A stretch of DNA of 64,000 bases from Cordia subcordata (Eukaryota > Streptophyta > Magnoliopsida > Boraginales > Cordiaceae). The notes under the pieces were generated by a model. It was not told the DNA's origin and did no database searches. It saw only the letters and a program-made list of their open reading frames with translations. This document shows positions 10,921 to 24,158 of this stretch, one piece after another (position 1 is the stretch's first letter; the number at the start of each line of letters is the position of its first letter). Both the position numbers and the translations under genes were made by a program. Location of the stretch: positions 11,937,001 through 12,001,000 of the forward strand of contig JAPTOF010000020.1 in NCBI GenBank assembly GCA_028554755.1, in the 5' to 3' direction.

Positions 10921-11099
10921 CTTCATTACCAAAGCTATTCAAATTCTACAATACATGGACTACTCATGGTGATTTCTTGAGATTTGTTGAGGAGTACTGG
11001 AGTACACGAGTCTTTAGCACTCCAATGTTTACTCTTTATCTAAAGTAGAATCTCTTAAACAAGATCCCAAGCATTTTGACAAAAGGCACTATGCCATCA

Positions 11100-12830
11100 T
11101 CCCAAATACATTGAAAAAGGTTCAGCATGATCTCCTTGATATTCAAATGGCCATACTTGATGATAATCATGAAGCCGAATTGGTTGACAAAGAGGACAAT
11201 ACCTTGATGCAAATTGAAGAAATTGAGGCAACTTACAAAGCCATGCTTTTTCAAAAATCTCAGATAAATTGGCTTAAGATAGGCACTTCAACACCAAATT
11301 TTTCCACAATACAACCAAGGGAAGGAAACTCAAAAATTCTATTAATGTTATTGAAAATGATGAAGGCCAACTCCTCACTATTGATCGTGAATTCAAAGCC
11401 AAATTTGTGGGTTTTTCCAAAAAGCTTCTTGGCACTCCATTAACCTTAAATGCAAATATTAAGGCCATCAAAGAGATTGTTGGGAAGATTATAGATGTTA
11501 ATTGTGTTAACTCTCTTTTGGCTCCTGTCATAGATGATGAGATTAAGAATGCTATCTTTTCTCTTAACCCCAACAGAAGCTCGAGACCGGATGGTTACGC
11601 TTCTCATTTCTACAAAGTTGCTTGGGAGATTGTTGGTGAAGATGTCACAAATGCTATCATCTCCTTCTTTGATTCTTGCAAGCTCCTCAAAGAGGTAAAA
11701 ATTCTACTACTATTGCTTTCATTCCCAAAGTTCAAAATCCTATAATGGTGAAGGAATATAGGCCTGTCTCTTATTGTAACACAATCTACAAATGCATTTC
11801 CAAAATCCTTGCAAATAGATTGAAAAGCTGCTTCCCACATATTATCTCTTGAAATTAATCGACTTTCATGACAAATAGGCTCATCAATGAAAACATTCTT
11901 ACTGCTCATGATCTCTTGATAAGCTACACCAGGAAACATATTTCACCAAGATGTGCACTCAAAGTTGACATTATGAAGGCTTTTAACTCCTTAAATTGGC
12001 ATTTCATCGAAGTGCTTTCGTTCCTTTTAGCTTTCCTCATAACTTTATCAAGTGGATTATGACATGTATTATTTCTCCTAGTTTCTCTATTGCTATCAAT
12101 GGAGGATTAGAGGGTTATTTTTAGGAGCAAATGACATTAGACAAGGAGATCCTCTTTCACCATACATTTTTTTCATTTGTCTAGAAGTGCTTACTTGGAT
12201 GCTTAACAAATTGGAACATAATAGTGATTTCAAATTTCACCCAAAGTGCAACAAATTTAAGCTCAATCACTTTTGCTTTATGAATGATCTCTTTATTTTT
12301 TGCAAAGGAGACTACAAATCTATTGCTTGCATTAGGGAAGTCTTGGACTCTTTCTCTTCATACTCTGGGCTTAAAATTGACCATGCTAAAATTGATATCT
12401 TTTTTAGGAGTATTTCAAATGAATACGTATATTATCATGAATTTTGTGGGCTTCAAACAAGGTGATCTTCCAATCCATTACTTGGGTATTCCACTTGTTT
12501 CAAGAAAGCTTAGGAAATCCGATTGCCTTCCTTTTCTTGAAAAGATTGTTGCTAAGCTCAACAAATGGACAAATCATTGGCCCTCTTTTGTAGGTATACT
12601 CGTGTTCATCAAATCTACTCTTACGCAAATTTTTGCCTTTTAGGCACAAGCCATTCTTCTTCCAAAAGGTATCTTGGCAACCATTGATTCTAAATTCAAA
12701 GCCTTTTTATAGAAAGGCATGGGTCCTAAAGTTACTTTGAAACATATTTTCTTGTCATTTCATAGAGGTGGTTTTGGTATTAGAAGAATGGAAGAGATCA
12801 ACAATACCTTCATATTAAAAGTTTTTTTTG
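11100..12830 (+). pseudogene. LINE reverse transcriptase remnant
   Basis: Recognisable blocks in order are SSRPDGYASHFYKVAWEIVG (11580), RPVSYCNTIYKCISKILANR (11762), VDIMKAFNSLNWHFIE (11968), DIRQGDPLSPY in a shifted frame (12135), CFMNDLFIFCKGD (12274), GLKIDHAK (12370) and LPIHYLGIPLVSRKL (12470). Catalytic residues are damaged: the KAFD Asp is Asn, and YADD has become FMND. Several frameshifts and stops separate the blocks. The right end is cut by the Copia insertion. Confidence 0.8.
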
Positions 12831-12908
12831 AGAATGTATGCCACAAAAGACTTTCTTAGGAGTAATTGATTCATGCAAATTATATTAAAAGGAATTGTAT
12901 TTGGGTGA

Positions 12909-13120
12909 TGTTAGAATATTCTTGTCCACATTATATTATTACCTTCTTTTTGCATCTTGGAAGATATTTTAGCATATCACATATAGAGTGGTTATTGGTA
13001 GATTTAGGCTAATCATATTGATTTGATTTGTATGTATGTATGGCAACTAAACCACCATTTAAGGTGAGTCACTTGTACATGTCGAATGTAATGAAAAATA
13101 TCAAAACTTTGCAACTTTCA
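12909..13120 (+). repeat. 5' LTR of the Copia element
   Basis: 212 bp, TGTTAG...TTTCA. It is immediately followed by the primer site and matches the 3' LTR in length exactly. Confidence 0.92.
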
Positions 13121-13132
13121 TGGTATCAGAGT
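13121..13132 (+). other. Copia primer-binding site (tRNA-iMet)
   Basis: TGGTATCAGAGT is complementary to the 3' end of initiator tRNA-Met with one end mismatch. It directly abuts the LTR. Confidence 0.85.
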
Positions 13133-13289
13133 ATTATGACTAAGTGTTGCCTCACAACTAACCTGCTTCCCTACGCTCTGTCTACTGCGTCCTCACCATA
13201 GATACCCCATTCAACACAGCTGATACATTCTCCAGTACCAATGGTGATATCTCTCAATCTACCACTACTACTCCCATCATTACACTATC

Positions 13290-16200
13290 TACTCAAAACG
13301 TCAAAATATTTGTCACTGTGAGTCTTGACTTCACGAATTACGTCATTTGGAAAAATCAGATTCACACATTTTTTGCCTTTAACAATCTTTTATGGTTCAT
13401 AGATGGCTCGATAACATGTCCTTCTACTGGCCAATCTGCTATTGTTGAATGGCAATGTTATGATAGGTTTGTTAAAGCCTGTATTATGGCAACTCTTTTA
13501 GACACCCTTGTTCATCAAGCCAACGACTTTAATACTGCGCCCGACCTCTAGACGTTTCTTGAAGAACTTTTTATGTAGCAGTCCATGGCTTGCAAGTCTC
13601 TCTTGCGTGCCCAGCTTCGTAATATCAAGAAAGTGTCGTTATCTATTGCAGAGTACCTCTAGACTATTGTCTCTTTGTCCTTATCGTTAGCCGCTATTAG
13701 GGATTCTCTAAGTGACCTAGATCTGGTTCTTGTGACGCTGGATGGATTACCCTTTGAATACCATTCCTTTGTCACCATGATTGAGAACTCCTCACCACCC
13801 CCACTTTTTCCCAATTGCGTGCGAAGTTGCTGGTCTATTAGCAATGTTTACTTCTCAACACTAGTGCCTGTTCTCTCTCTGATATAAACAATGTGGCCTC
13901 TCTTACTACTTAACTCTCGTAGACGTCCATCAAATCTACTGCCTATGTTCCTTAAAACTCCACCAATAGGCCTTCGCCTTTTTTGCCTGCTGCCTCTTCT
14001 CGCTAGCAACAACGAACTCCATAACTATTCAGTAGAAAGCCCAAGTTTAAGTGCCAGATCTGTCTCAAGTTTGGGCATAATGCTGCGCATTGCTTACACA
14101 TGCACTCTCTTTCTAGGAACAACAGCACACAAGCCCCCGTCTACACCAAACACCAGTATTGGCCAGTTTACTGGTTTCCATATGTACCAAACTCCTCAGG
14201 GTGTCTCTCAACCATTTCCTTCTCCTGTTGAATCGTGGATATCTGATAGTGGTGCCTCTCAACACATGACACCCAACTTGGCTTTTCTCCAACAAAGCAC
14301 ACCTTACTCTCTTCTCTCTCGTTCCCTCTCTTTCCATTGTATAATGCATGTCTCCATTCTTTGTGAAAATCTCTTGTCAGTTTCTCAATTTACTCGTGAT
14401 AACAACGTCTCTTTGGAAGTTACCCCGTCTTCTTGTGTTGTTAAGGATTACAAACCGGAACTTCTCTTCTTCAAGGCAATGTTGAGTCTAACCTCTACAT
14501 GCATTTACTCCAAAGTGCGCGATCCACTCCCTTCGCCTTAGCTGCTTCTTGACCGTTATCAACTTTATGGCATAATAGGCTTGGCCACCCTTCTTCCGAC
14601 GTATTATCCACTGTCTTTAGGCATCATCAAGAGGTGTCTTTTGTTCCAAGTAAATCTATTTGTTCTTCTTGTATGATGGGCAAATCCGATATACTGCCTT
14701 TTTTCCCGTCTACAGATCATGTTGATTTTCCATTAAAACTTGTTCACTGTGATATTTGAGGAGGCCTTGCCCTGGTAGCATTGAACTATAGTTTTCGGTA
14801 TTTTATTTTGTTTGTTGATGAGTTTACTTGATTTACTTAGATTTTCCCACTTCACAATAAAAGTGATTGTGTTACATGCTTTGTTCATTTTAAGGCACTC
14901 ACTGAAATTTTTTCTCTACTTCTATAAAAAGTTTTCAATGTGATGGCGCCAAGGAATTAACACAAAGGAAATTAAGGGACATATTAACTTAATCTGGTAT
15001 TAAATATCGAATTTCTTGTCCCTGCACCCCCTAGCAAAATGGACTAGCTGAATGTAAAACCCGTCACATAACTGAAGTTGGCATTACACTAATGTTTCAC
15101 TCATCCGTTCCCAAATCTTTTTGGCTTAAAGCTTTTTCTACTGCTGTCTTTTTAATAAACAGATTGCCAACTCCAATTTTAAAAAATAAAAGTCCATTTG
15201 AAATGATGCACTCTTGTTCTCCAAATTACTTAGATTTTAAAGTTTTTGGGTGTTTGTGTTTTCCCTATACTGGCCTTACTAAGTTCGACAAACTAAGTCC
15301 CAAGTCCATGCCCTGTATCTTTGTAGGCTATGGTTCTGATCATGCTGGTTATCAGTGTTATGACCCACGCAGTGGCTCCATTTATCTCTCTAGACATGTC
15401 ATCTTTGATGAAGAAGTGTTTCCATTTGCTACATTGTTTGCTTCTCCACATTTTCACCATGAATCTGACATGTCTCATCTTATGCAACCATCATTGTCAA
15501 CCTTCCTTCCCCTATCATAGGTGTCGTTCCACTCCATGCCGTCTATTTCTTCTAGTCCTCAACCAAGCTCCTTTGTGTTGCCTTATGCTCCATAAAGCTC
15601 TATCGTGCTCGTCTCTTCTATGGCACATGAACCGCCTGCCATAGTCCCACCAGATGACGACCCATATGTGTTATGTGCCCTATATACCTAGGACCTACCA
15701 TCTTCAACCGCAGCTGCCCCTACTCCTCAACACCATATGATAACCAGATAGCGTGACAACACAAGACAAGAAAGACTATTTCCTGACTTTTTCACTTATC
15801 GTGCCATCTCGCCACCCTCTTCTAAAAATTTTGTTGATAATGAACCTTTGTGCTACAATCAGGTTTCCAAATGTGTTTGTTGGGGAAAGACTATGGACGC
15901 TGAGTATTTTGCCTAATTAATAGTGATACATGGCTTCTTATTCCTAAACCAGCTAATACCAATGTGATTGGTTACAAAAGGGTTTTTCGCATCAAGCGAA
16001 AACCCGATGGTTTTGTTGACAAGTACAAGGCATGACTCATGGCTAAAGGTTTTCATCAAAAGGAGGGTGTTGATTTTTTCGAAACTTTCAGTCCAGTCAT
16101 CAAGCCTTCCACCATCCGGTTAATCTTGTCTCTTGCAGTATCCCTTAACTGGGATATTCGTCAAATTGACATTAACGCATTCCCACATGGCCTTTTACAT

Positions 16201-17280
16201 GAAGATGTCTACATGGCCCAACCTCTTGGCTTCGTTGATTCCAATCATCCTCACCATGTTTGCAAGCTCCACAAAACACTTTATGGTCTCAAACAGGCAC
16301 CACGTGCCTGGTTTGTCAAGCTCAGTTCCTTCTTAGTGGCCCATGGGTTTAAAGCTGCAAAGTCTGACGCCTCTCTCTTCATGGGCCAGGATTTTTTCGG
16401 TCCATTTTTCCTTTCTATCTATGTGGATGGCATCCTTATCACTGGGCAGTCAATTGATGATATCAATCCTTTAATTAGTTTATTCAACAGACAGTTTGCT
16501 TTAAAGGATATAGGTTCTCTCTCTTACTTTCTTGGCATACAGGTCTTTGAACAAAAAGATGACATTCTTTCCCAACAAAAACCATAAATTCATGACCTAT
16601 TAGCCAAAACAGACATGCTCTCAGCCAAGTTAGTCTCAACTCCTATTGCACCATTGTAAGTTCTATCTCAGGAACAAGGTGATCCTTTCTCTAACCCCAC
16701 TCTATATCAGAGCATTATAGGGCCTTGTAGTACTTAATCATCACTTGTCTTGACATCAGTTTTGCTGTCAATAAGGTATGCAGGTTCATGCAATCCCCCA
16801 CTGATGTTCACTGGTCTGCTGTCAAAAGAATATTGTGGTACTTAAAAGGAATTAGTACTCTGAGGCTATTTATCAAACGGTCAGAATATCTCTCTTTACA
16901 CATGGCTACTACATATTCTTGGGTTCCAACCTGATTTCATGGTCTGCTAAAAAGCAAACTACTGTCTCAAGATCCAGTATTGAAGCTGAATACTATGTTA
17001 TTGCCTTTGCCACCGCTAAAATTTGTTGGCTCCAGTCAATTCTTGCTGAAATTGGTATGGCATCATTTGTCACTCCCACTTTCTGACGTGATAACATTGG
17101 TGCCACCTACCTGATTGTGAACCCCGTGTTTCATGCACACATTAAACACGTTGAGTTGGATGTACACTTTGTCTGAGAAAAAGTTGCTATTGGTGTTCTG
17201 CAAGTCAAATTCATTTCTTCTCTAGATCAACTAGCTGACATTATGACTAAAGGTCTCTAAGCCATGTGTTTTTCACTTTA
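13290..17280 (+). pseudogene. Copia gag-pol polyprotein remnant
   Basis: Domains in Copia order: Gag N-terminus (LDFTNYVIWKNQIHTFF, 13325); zinc knuckle CQICLKFGHNAAHC (about 14053); protease WISDSGASQHM (14237); pre-integrase HNRLGHPSSDVL (14570); integrase core with HCDI and FQCDGAKELTQ (14740-14970), CPCTPQQNGLAE (15020) and FGCLCFPY (15250); reverse transcriptase from VDFFETFSPVIKPSTIRLIL (16069) with QIDINAFPHG and LYGLKQAPRAW; RNase H with [20 protein letters not shown] (16930-16995). The RT active site YVDD reads YVDG (about 16419), losing the second Asp. Numerous stops and frameshifts make this a dead copy. Confidence 0.88.
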
Positions 17281-17325
17281 TGATCCAAGCTTGCTGTCCA
17301 TAGTCCGGCTATGCCTGAGGACGCG

Positions 17326-17537
17326 TGTTAGAATATTCTTGTCCATATTAAATTATTACCTATCTTTTGTATCTCAAAAGATATTGTAGCATATCATATA
17401 TAGAGTGACTACAGGCAGATTTAGGCTAATCATATTGATTTGATTTGTATGTATGTATGGCAACTAAACCACCATTTAAGGTGAGTCTCTTATACATGTC
17501 GAATGCAATGAAAAATACCAAAACTTTACAGCTTTTA
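17326..17537 (+). repeat. 3' LTR of the Copia element
   Basis: 212 bp, TGTTAG...TTTTA, so the terminal CA has decayed to TA. It is followed by the GGTGA target duplication. Confidence 0.92.
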
Positions 17538-17542
17538 GGTGA

Positions 17543-18370
17543 TACAATCACCCAGTGATACTAGCTGGGTCATCAAATCACTTTTGAAGAGCCGTGAGGA
17601 AGCTAAAGCTCTTATCATTCACAAATTGGGCAATGGCTCTTCTACTTTCTTTTGGCATAATAATTAACACATGGATGGATTACTCTCTTTACCTTAGAGC
17701 ACCACTTTCCCCTATCCGTCATTCATGGCCAAGGTTAGTGATATCTATCATTATGGTTTTTGGATTTGGCCTTTTAATCTTGTTCATGTTAAACAACCAA
17801 ACTTTGATCTTGTTGTTAATGTGAAAGACTCTTACTCTTGAATTCCTTCCTCGGATGGTGGGATTTATTTCAAGCACACTTCAAAAGCCATTAGAAAGAA
17901 AGAGAGCACTAGAGATTAGCACTTCTTGGTGTGGCATAAAGGCCATAACCCAGGGCATAGTTTTCTTTGTTGGCTTGCAATTCAAGATAGGCCAAACACC
18001 AAATTTTGGTTCTTTGTTAGGATATGAATGTAAATTCGAATTGTAAGTTTTGTCATTTAGGGTATGAAATCTGTGATCACATCTTCTTTGCTTGGCACCA
18101 AATGAACTTATTTGCTGGGATGGCATCATCAATTTTATCATTCCTTTTACTCTTGCTCTTGAAAAGCATTTGAAAGCAACAATCTTGAAGCATCTACTTG
18201 GAGCATCTATTTATCACATTTGGCTTGAGAGAAATCGACGTATTTTCATCCATGAAGCCAAGACCAAAGAGTTTCTTCAAAATCCCATCTTTAATGATGT
18301 TAGAGTTAGACACTCTTTTGGTAGAAAATTCATTTCTTCTTGTTCGAACAAAGCCTTATGTAAATTGTGA
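17543..18370 (+). pseudogene. LINE 3' region with zf-RVT remnant
   Basis: Continues the LINE after the Copia insertion. ALIIHKLGNGSSTFFWHNN and, in another frame, GHSFLCWLAIQDRPNTK match the zf-RVT/RNase H-proximal tail of plant L1 elements. IWLERNRRIF (18220) is the usual C-terminal motif. Stops interrupt all frames. Confidence 0.7.
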
Positions 18371-18482
18371 TGATTAGATGACCTTATTCTATAGGGCTTA
18401 TCTTTTGTCTTTTTACTTATAAATCTAATGTACATTTCTTTATGGATACAAAAATCTCACGCTTGCTCCACAAAAAAAAAAA

Positions 18483-19319
18483 GTTACTACCACAAGGATG
18501 CCTAATGATTACTTCTCGGTTCCAGCCATTTCATTGGTCCACGCTTTTGCATTTGCTACTATTAGATCAATTGGTTTTGGATTGCCGTGGTTGATTACTT
18601 TAAATAAAACCTCTTTTTCACATTTTTCAACAAATCATGATTACATTTATTTTGTGTCAGATATGCCCACTTCTAAAGCCATCCAAACTGTCAAAGATGC
18701 ATGTGTTTAATAGCTAATATATTATCATACACTGTTGCATTCATCACTTTCATTGATATTAGTCATATGACCTTCCTTGATATCAAACTTTTGAAAGGGA
18801 AAAAAAAAAAAAGAAAAAGTTTTCTATCTCAAAAGCACCATGAATTTTCTCTTCTTTTCATCTCTTTTTACACACACACGTACATATATCGTCGAATCTT
18901 GATATATTGATATGATTGCTGGATCTTTTCTTCAATTTCTTTAGTAAACTTTTTTTTTTTTTTCTGTTTTAATCTTCTACTCTTCTACTTACACACACAC
19001 ACACATAGAGATATACGTAAGTATGTATGTATGTAGATATATATGTTTGTGTGTGTATGTGTGAAAATTTATTAATGCATTTGTACGCACGTATTGCTGT
19101 TATGTGATTTTCTTTTAGAAAAAGTTTTTAAAGGAAGTATAAGAAGGTCATTGATGTATATGATGAGCTAAATAAATAGCATGTTTCATAGGATTTGAGT
19201 ACCAAGGATGAGATTGTGTAGAACTTAGGAAGAAAAAATAATAGGAAGGGTGTCAAGAGGAATTTCTAGCCTCCAAGTTCTTTGGTAAGAAATTTGAATG
19301 ATGCGGATTTGATGTTACT
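18483..19319. other. Intergenic DNA with simple repeats
   Basis: Contains A-rich (18800-18822) and T-rich (18947-18963) runs and a CA/TATG-rich microsatellite zone at about 18990-19062. No gene is seen. Confidence 0.5.
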
Positions 19320-21122
19320 TGATGTGTTGTGTTTTTGCGTGTGTTTGCATTGTAATTTACCTATGTTTAAGAAGTATTAAGTGCTCAAAAAGATGGGTTG
19401 GTGTAGTACTTTTGATAAGAATAGGCTTAAGCGTAAACAAATGTACATATTGAGTTTAAGAGACAAATTGCTACACTAATTGCTTGTTTTCAATGATTTA
19501 GGTGAACTTTGGGTTAAGATTGAGATTGGGCGATGATAAGTGATAAAGATGGGAGATGTATGAGTCAAAAGGAGAAGATCGGAGGCCGGAAAGACAAAGA
19601 ATTGAGGAAAGAAGTCAGCCGAACGACCAAGAAGAAGGAGCCAGGAGCATCACCAAAAAGCCGGTCAAGCTAAGAGAAGAAGTCGGTCGACTGGCAGAGC
19701 GTAAAGAGCTGATATAAAAGCCTGATTTGTAGACTTAAAGTGGAGAGCTTTTTGACAATTTTTTTGAGAGAGGATCTTTACACACCCATCACACACACAC
19801 ATACTTAACCTTAGTCTTCACCCACAACACACACATTCTCTCACACATTTCATCACTTTGGAGCAAGAGAATTTAGAGAGTTTCAACATTTGGATTCAAG
19901 TTGCTCAAGAGTTTTGTGCAAGATTAGCTAGGATGAAAGGAGAGCTTCACAAAATTTCTTTCATTCTATCTTTTATTATGATTGAGTAGACTTGTATAGG
20001 GTGATTTAGCTTATGTAATGGGTTAGCTATATACTCTTGTGATATGGGATTAAATGGCTGAATATATACATGTTTGATTTTCTTGTTCAAATGGTTATTT
20101 TCTCATTCATATTTAAGTGTTTGATTAAATGCCTAAATGAGAAGCATGTGCATAAATTGAAGTCTATTTATTACTAAACACATCTAATCCATGCTATAAT
20201 CATGTCTATGTGTTTATATGTGGATGCTATGAAGTGGGTAATGCTTATATTCATGTCTATATGTATATTTGCATTCTTAGTAGTGAATATGACTTCAATA
20301 ACGCGTACATGTTGGTTGTTAATTGCTTCTAATGGTGTAATCCGAGCATGACGATGTTTGGTAGTCGAGTAGGTCCCTTTATTCGTGAACACCTTGGCTT
20401 AGAACATGTATGAATGTGTTAATAGGCTAAATCCCGTTATTGTGACCTTAGAATGACGAAGCATAATTTAAGGCTAGCCTAGGCCAAGTCTCTTTTAGCT
20501 TTAAATCTAGCCAATAGGTTTCAGGATAGGATTAGTCAACCTTAGCGACACTATGTCTTGGCTTTAAATCCAGCTAATGATTTAGGTACTATGGTAGGTT
20601 CATTCTAAGTCACCTAGGAAGCTAGTTAGTCACTCTTAAGGCCCTAGGTCATAAGGACCACGCCGTAGCTCTAGGAGGCGCCGCCTAGGGATAGACCCGC
20701 ACCGAGTCCTAGGGGGAAGTTAAAACACTAATTTAGCAACCTAGTTAAGAGCAATCACTAAAGTAAGCCATCATTCTTTAATTCCATAGCAATCGAGTAT
20801 AGAATCACCTATTCATAAGTTGAAGTCACCCTAACACCTTTCCATTTGTTAGTTCCTCGAGATTAGCTTGCCCCCCACATTTCCCAGTTCTATAATTTAG
20901 TTTAATTCGTTTTAGTTAGAGCTCCCGACCATTCAAAAATCCAAAATCCCAAAAATAGATAGTTTAGATTTCTTATTTTTAGGCACATTCTAGAACACAC
21001 ACGTAGAATCCATCTCACAACATAGCCTCCCTATGGTTCAACACCCGTTCTCGCACACATTACACTGCATCGATCCGTGCGCTTGCGGGTCTTTAGAGCT
21101 TGCACTCGAGAGACGTACACTA
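19320..21122 (+). mobile_element. Solo LTR, Athila-like family, copy 2
   Basis: An 1803-bp LTR, the inverted homologue of the solo LTR at 7499-9307. Matching blocks in reverse include GCGTAAACAAATGTACATAT, CTAGGTCATAAGGACCACGC, GCACCGAGTCCTAGGGGGAA and CCGTGCGCTTGCGGGTCTTT. The exact target duplication TTACT is at 19315-19319 and 21123-21127. The right terminus reads CACTA instead of CATCA. TATA is at 19713 (TATAAA). No internal domain is attached. Confidence 0.85.
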
Positions 21123-22812
21123 TTACTTTCTTTGATTCAATTTGAACTTGTAGTGACTTTTATGGTTTTAGATATATTCAGTTTCATATTGTCAAACTAT
21201 GCTGCATATAAGTTTATGATGTTTACTGAATCCTTATCCTTTCTCTCCACCTTATCATTTGTTATCTTTTTATTGGACTATTTTATACATTTTCCATCTG
21301 CTACAATCTATTTCTTCTTATTTATATCCTTAATTGGATTATAATCCTATATATGTTTCTTAGGTATTTCATTATCCTGGTTTTTCTCTTTTATATCTCT
21401 TACTATTAACTTTTTCACATTCAATTCTGCAATGAGGTTAATGCACGTTTTGTTACTCAACTCATCTTTCATAGTTAGATTAGTCTTGTAATCACATTTT
21501 TATTTCAAAGTTTTATTTCTTTTTATCACTCCATATTTGTGTACTGTGTCCTTCTTTTTATCTATAGTCATTTTATCATCCCATATTTATTTATTTAGTC
21601 TCTATTGAGTCTATTTTTCGTTGTTGTTCAACCGCTTATATGTTATTTGATTTGGAATTTGTAGCTCTTCTATATTCAATTTCTTGCTTCATTTTCATGA
21701 ATATAGCTACTTTATGTTATATTTGAGATTTTTTTCTCCATACTATTCATTTTCTGCATCTGGAATGCTAATTTTATGTGGTGGCTTGGATGCAGGCACT
21801 TTCTTGTAAAGCCAATTGGATATGTATTGATGATTGATGATTTTTCTTATTCGATACTGTTCATCTCCACATAATTTATTTATTTGATTTGAAGTCTGTA
21901 ACTATTCAATGTTTAAGTGTTTATTTTATACTTATTCCATACTTGTGATGGGTTGATGATTGGAACAGAATTAGTAGGGGTAAAGATCTTCAAGCAGCAA
22001 TAACAAGCTTATCTCTTTTTTTCAGTAGTGTATGAACTGTGAAACAAAAGAAGTAGGCGATTGACACGAAAAGAAGCATTCACTAAAGAGGGACTGAAAA
22101 GCAGAATCATCCATTTTGTTAGATTGAGACTTGCTGTTGAGAGCCAAAAGTTTAGATACAAGTTGCATAATAATGTTATTTGTAGTAGGTAGGGGTTTTA
22201 TGGTGTTCTTGATTAAAGTTTGATCTAGTACAATGTATATATTTTGTCTGAATTTAAAGAAATAATTTGCTTAGTTAGTTAAAAAAAGCCTTTGGGTGAA
22301 AATTTTCTCATATTATAAATTTGCAATTTTATTTTGATAAATATCTCTTGCAATTACTAGAGAAACTATCAAAAAAGAAAAAAATGAAATTAGTGCCAGG
22401 AACTTGAATAAATTTGTCACTTTTTAAAAAATTTTCCACCATTAAGGTGTGTCATATGCCGATGATGTTCCAATAGCCTACACATACAAATTTTAATGTT
22501 GAATTCATAAAATATGGAATGTGGATTTTCTTTGACAAGAAAAAATACAACAAATTTTCACCAGACACTGAAACTGATAAGAGTTTGTTGTCTACTAGCG
22601 TTCTTTTGCCTAAACTTTTTAATTCATAATTACATAAGGACCTTTATGTGATCTTATCAGAGGTTTGTCGCTAACATTTAGGGAGGTTAAATTTTTTTTT
22701 TTATGTTTGCAACTTCAAATTTTGGACTTTAAAATTTTATACAATTCACTTGGTTTTCTTTTTGAATCCCAATTATATGGAATGTGTATTTGTATGAACA
22801 ATTGTTTATCTA
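21123..22812. other. AT-rich intergenic DNA, no gene assigned
   Basis: T-rich on the plus strand, with only short open frames. The part at 21950-22260 looks like untranslated or decayed genic sequence, but no coding motif was recognised. Confidence 0.3.
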
Positions 22813-24158
22813 CTAGAGTGTCTTCCCCTGCGATGCACAAGTTTTGATATTTATATAATATGATATAATATTAAAAATTATGTACTGGTTTCAAATTTAG
22901 AAAAGTACTTTTGACAGTTATTTCAATATTGATATAATATGATAGTACCTGTGTGATACACAAGAGAAATGAGTATTTTCTTGTTCTCATTATTGTTAAT
23001 GGTCAAATTTGACAATCAATATAAGGGATAAACCATAAATATATTTTGTCCTATTAAATTTCCAGTATTGATTATAAAATTTATATTTTTGTAAAATCTA
23101 AAAATTTTAGGGAAAAAAGCATCAATGATGTAGGTTGATGCATTTTCACCATTTATTGACCGTCTTTCTAAATAATAGATGCAAAACATATGGTCATATA
23201 GGGTTTTAAGACATAAAAACAAATGAATTGGTAGAGGGGCATTAGTGGACTATCGAAAAAAATATGATCATTTTTGTCTTTTGTTGAATGAATCAAAAAA
23301 TTACATGTGGTAGCTTTATAGAAGATACGATTTTGGAGGGAATCACTGTGGTCAAGCGGTTCTACTTTATATGGGTTGTGAAAAGATGAGGTAAAGAAAT
23401 GTCTTCATAACAATAGAAAGCCAATTCTAATTAAATGTAGATATTTTCGGGTTTATATAGAAAAAGGAGATTGATATTGTTTCATATTGTGTTATCGATT
23501 TAATCAAAGATGCGACATTCTATATACAGCATTAAAACAGATAAACATTCAATAGAGCAATCAATATGACAACGAAAAAAATTACTGAAATTAGTATATT
23601 TCTATGAAATGAAAGTTACATACCTGTGGAGATAAGAAAAATTTATTGTGTTTTGGTATAGCAGATTGATGGAAGCATGGTGATGAATGTATAATCATGA
23701 GCAAAAATTTTAAAAGGAAAAAAAACCATGGTCACCATTTGCTGCGAGATTGAGAGTATGCCAAAAATAGGCTTCTAATAGATGAGCGTAATACAAAGAT
23801 AATTTTGAAAACACAATAGACAAATTGATATGGATATTACAATGAAGTTATGATTTGATTAACGTAATCATGTGACAAAGGCTGATAAGTCGATATGGAA
23901 AGAACAATAATTGGTGCTAGGGTTTGAGAAGCATAAAGAAAGGTAAAACGCATTGATGGAGAAGTGGAATAGAAAAATTCCACGAAAAGGGGGAAAAGGG
24001 GAGAAAAATAATTGAAAGTAGCTAAATGTAATAGAGAGAATTGATGCGTTAGTAGGTGTATCAAAATAAAGAGCACCACGTATCGCAACGACAATGCACA
24101 TTAAAAAATGGAGGAAATGGTTGTGGTGTTAGGGTTCTACTTTAGTATATAGTATAGA
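22813..24158 (-). mobile_element. Non-autonomous Helitron
   Basis: On the minus strand it begins TCTATACTATATACTAAAGT, a common plant Helitron 5' end. It ends with a degenerate hairpin CTTGTGCATCGCAGGGG followed 9 bases later by CTAG and a T. Length 1346 bp; no Rep/helicase sequence. The base before the 5' TC is T, not the expected A. A second, better hairpin (CTTGTGT, loop ATC, ACACAGG; 22947-22963) lies 130 bp inside, with a similar AT-rich lead, suggesting a duplicated 3' end. Short minus-strand open frames near the 5' end are not recognised. Confidence 0.65.

Larger units (their letters stand above)
12909..17537 (+). mobile_element. Complete but dead Ty1/Copia retrotransposon
   Basis: A 4629-bp element with 212-bp LTRs (12909-13120 and 17326-17537), both beginning TGTTAGAATATTC, and an exact target duplication GGTGA (12904-12908 and 17538-17542). 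The tRNA-iMet primer site follows the 5' LTR. By eye the LTRs differ at about 23 of 212 positions (about 11 percent), so the insertion is old. Short LTRs and the Gag type suggest an Ale/Retrofit-like lineage, which is an inference. It is inserted in a LINE, which is therefore older. Confidence 0.92.
9540..18482 (+). mobile_element. L1-type LINE, decayed, split by a Copia insertion
   Basis: The domain order is ORF1 C-terminal part, apurinic endonuclease (EEP), reverse transcriptase and zf-RVT, ending in a poly(A) of 12 bases at 18471-18482. The element is interrupted at 12908/17543 by a Copia element with target duplication GGTGA. The 5' end is truncated or unrecognisable; 9308-9540 shows no clear LINE sequence. 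Frames are broken in every domain, so it cannot move. No target duplication was found around the LINE itself. Confidence 0.8.
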
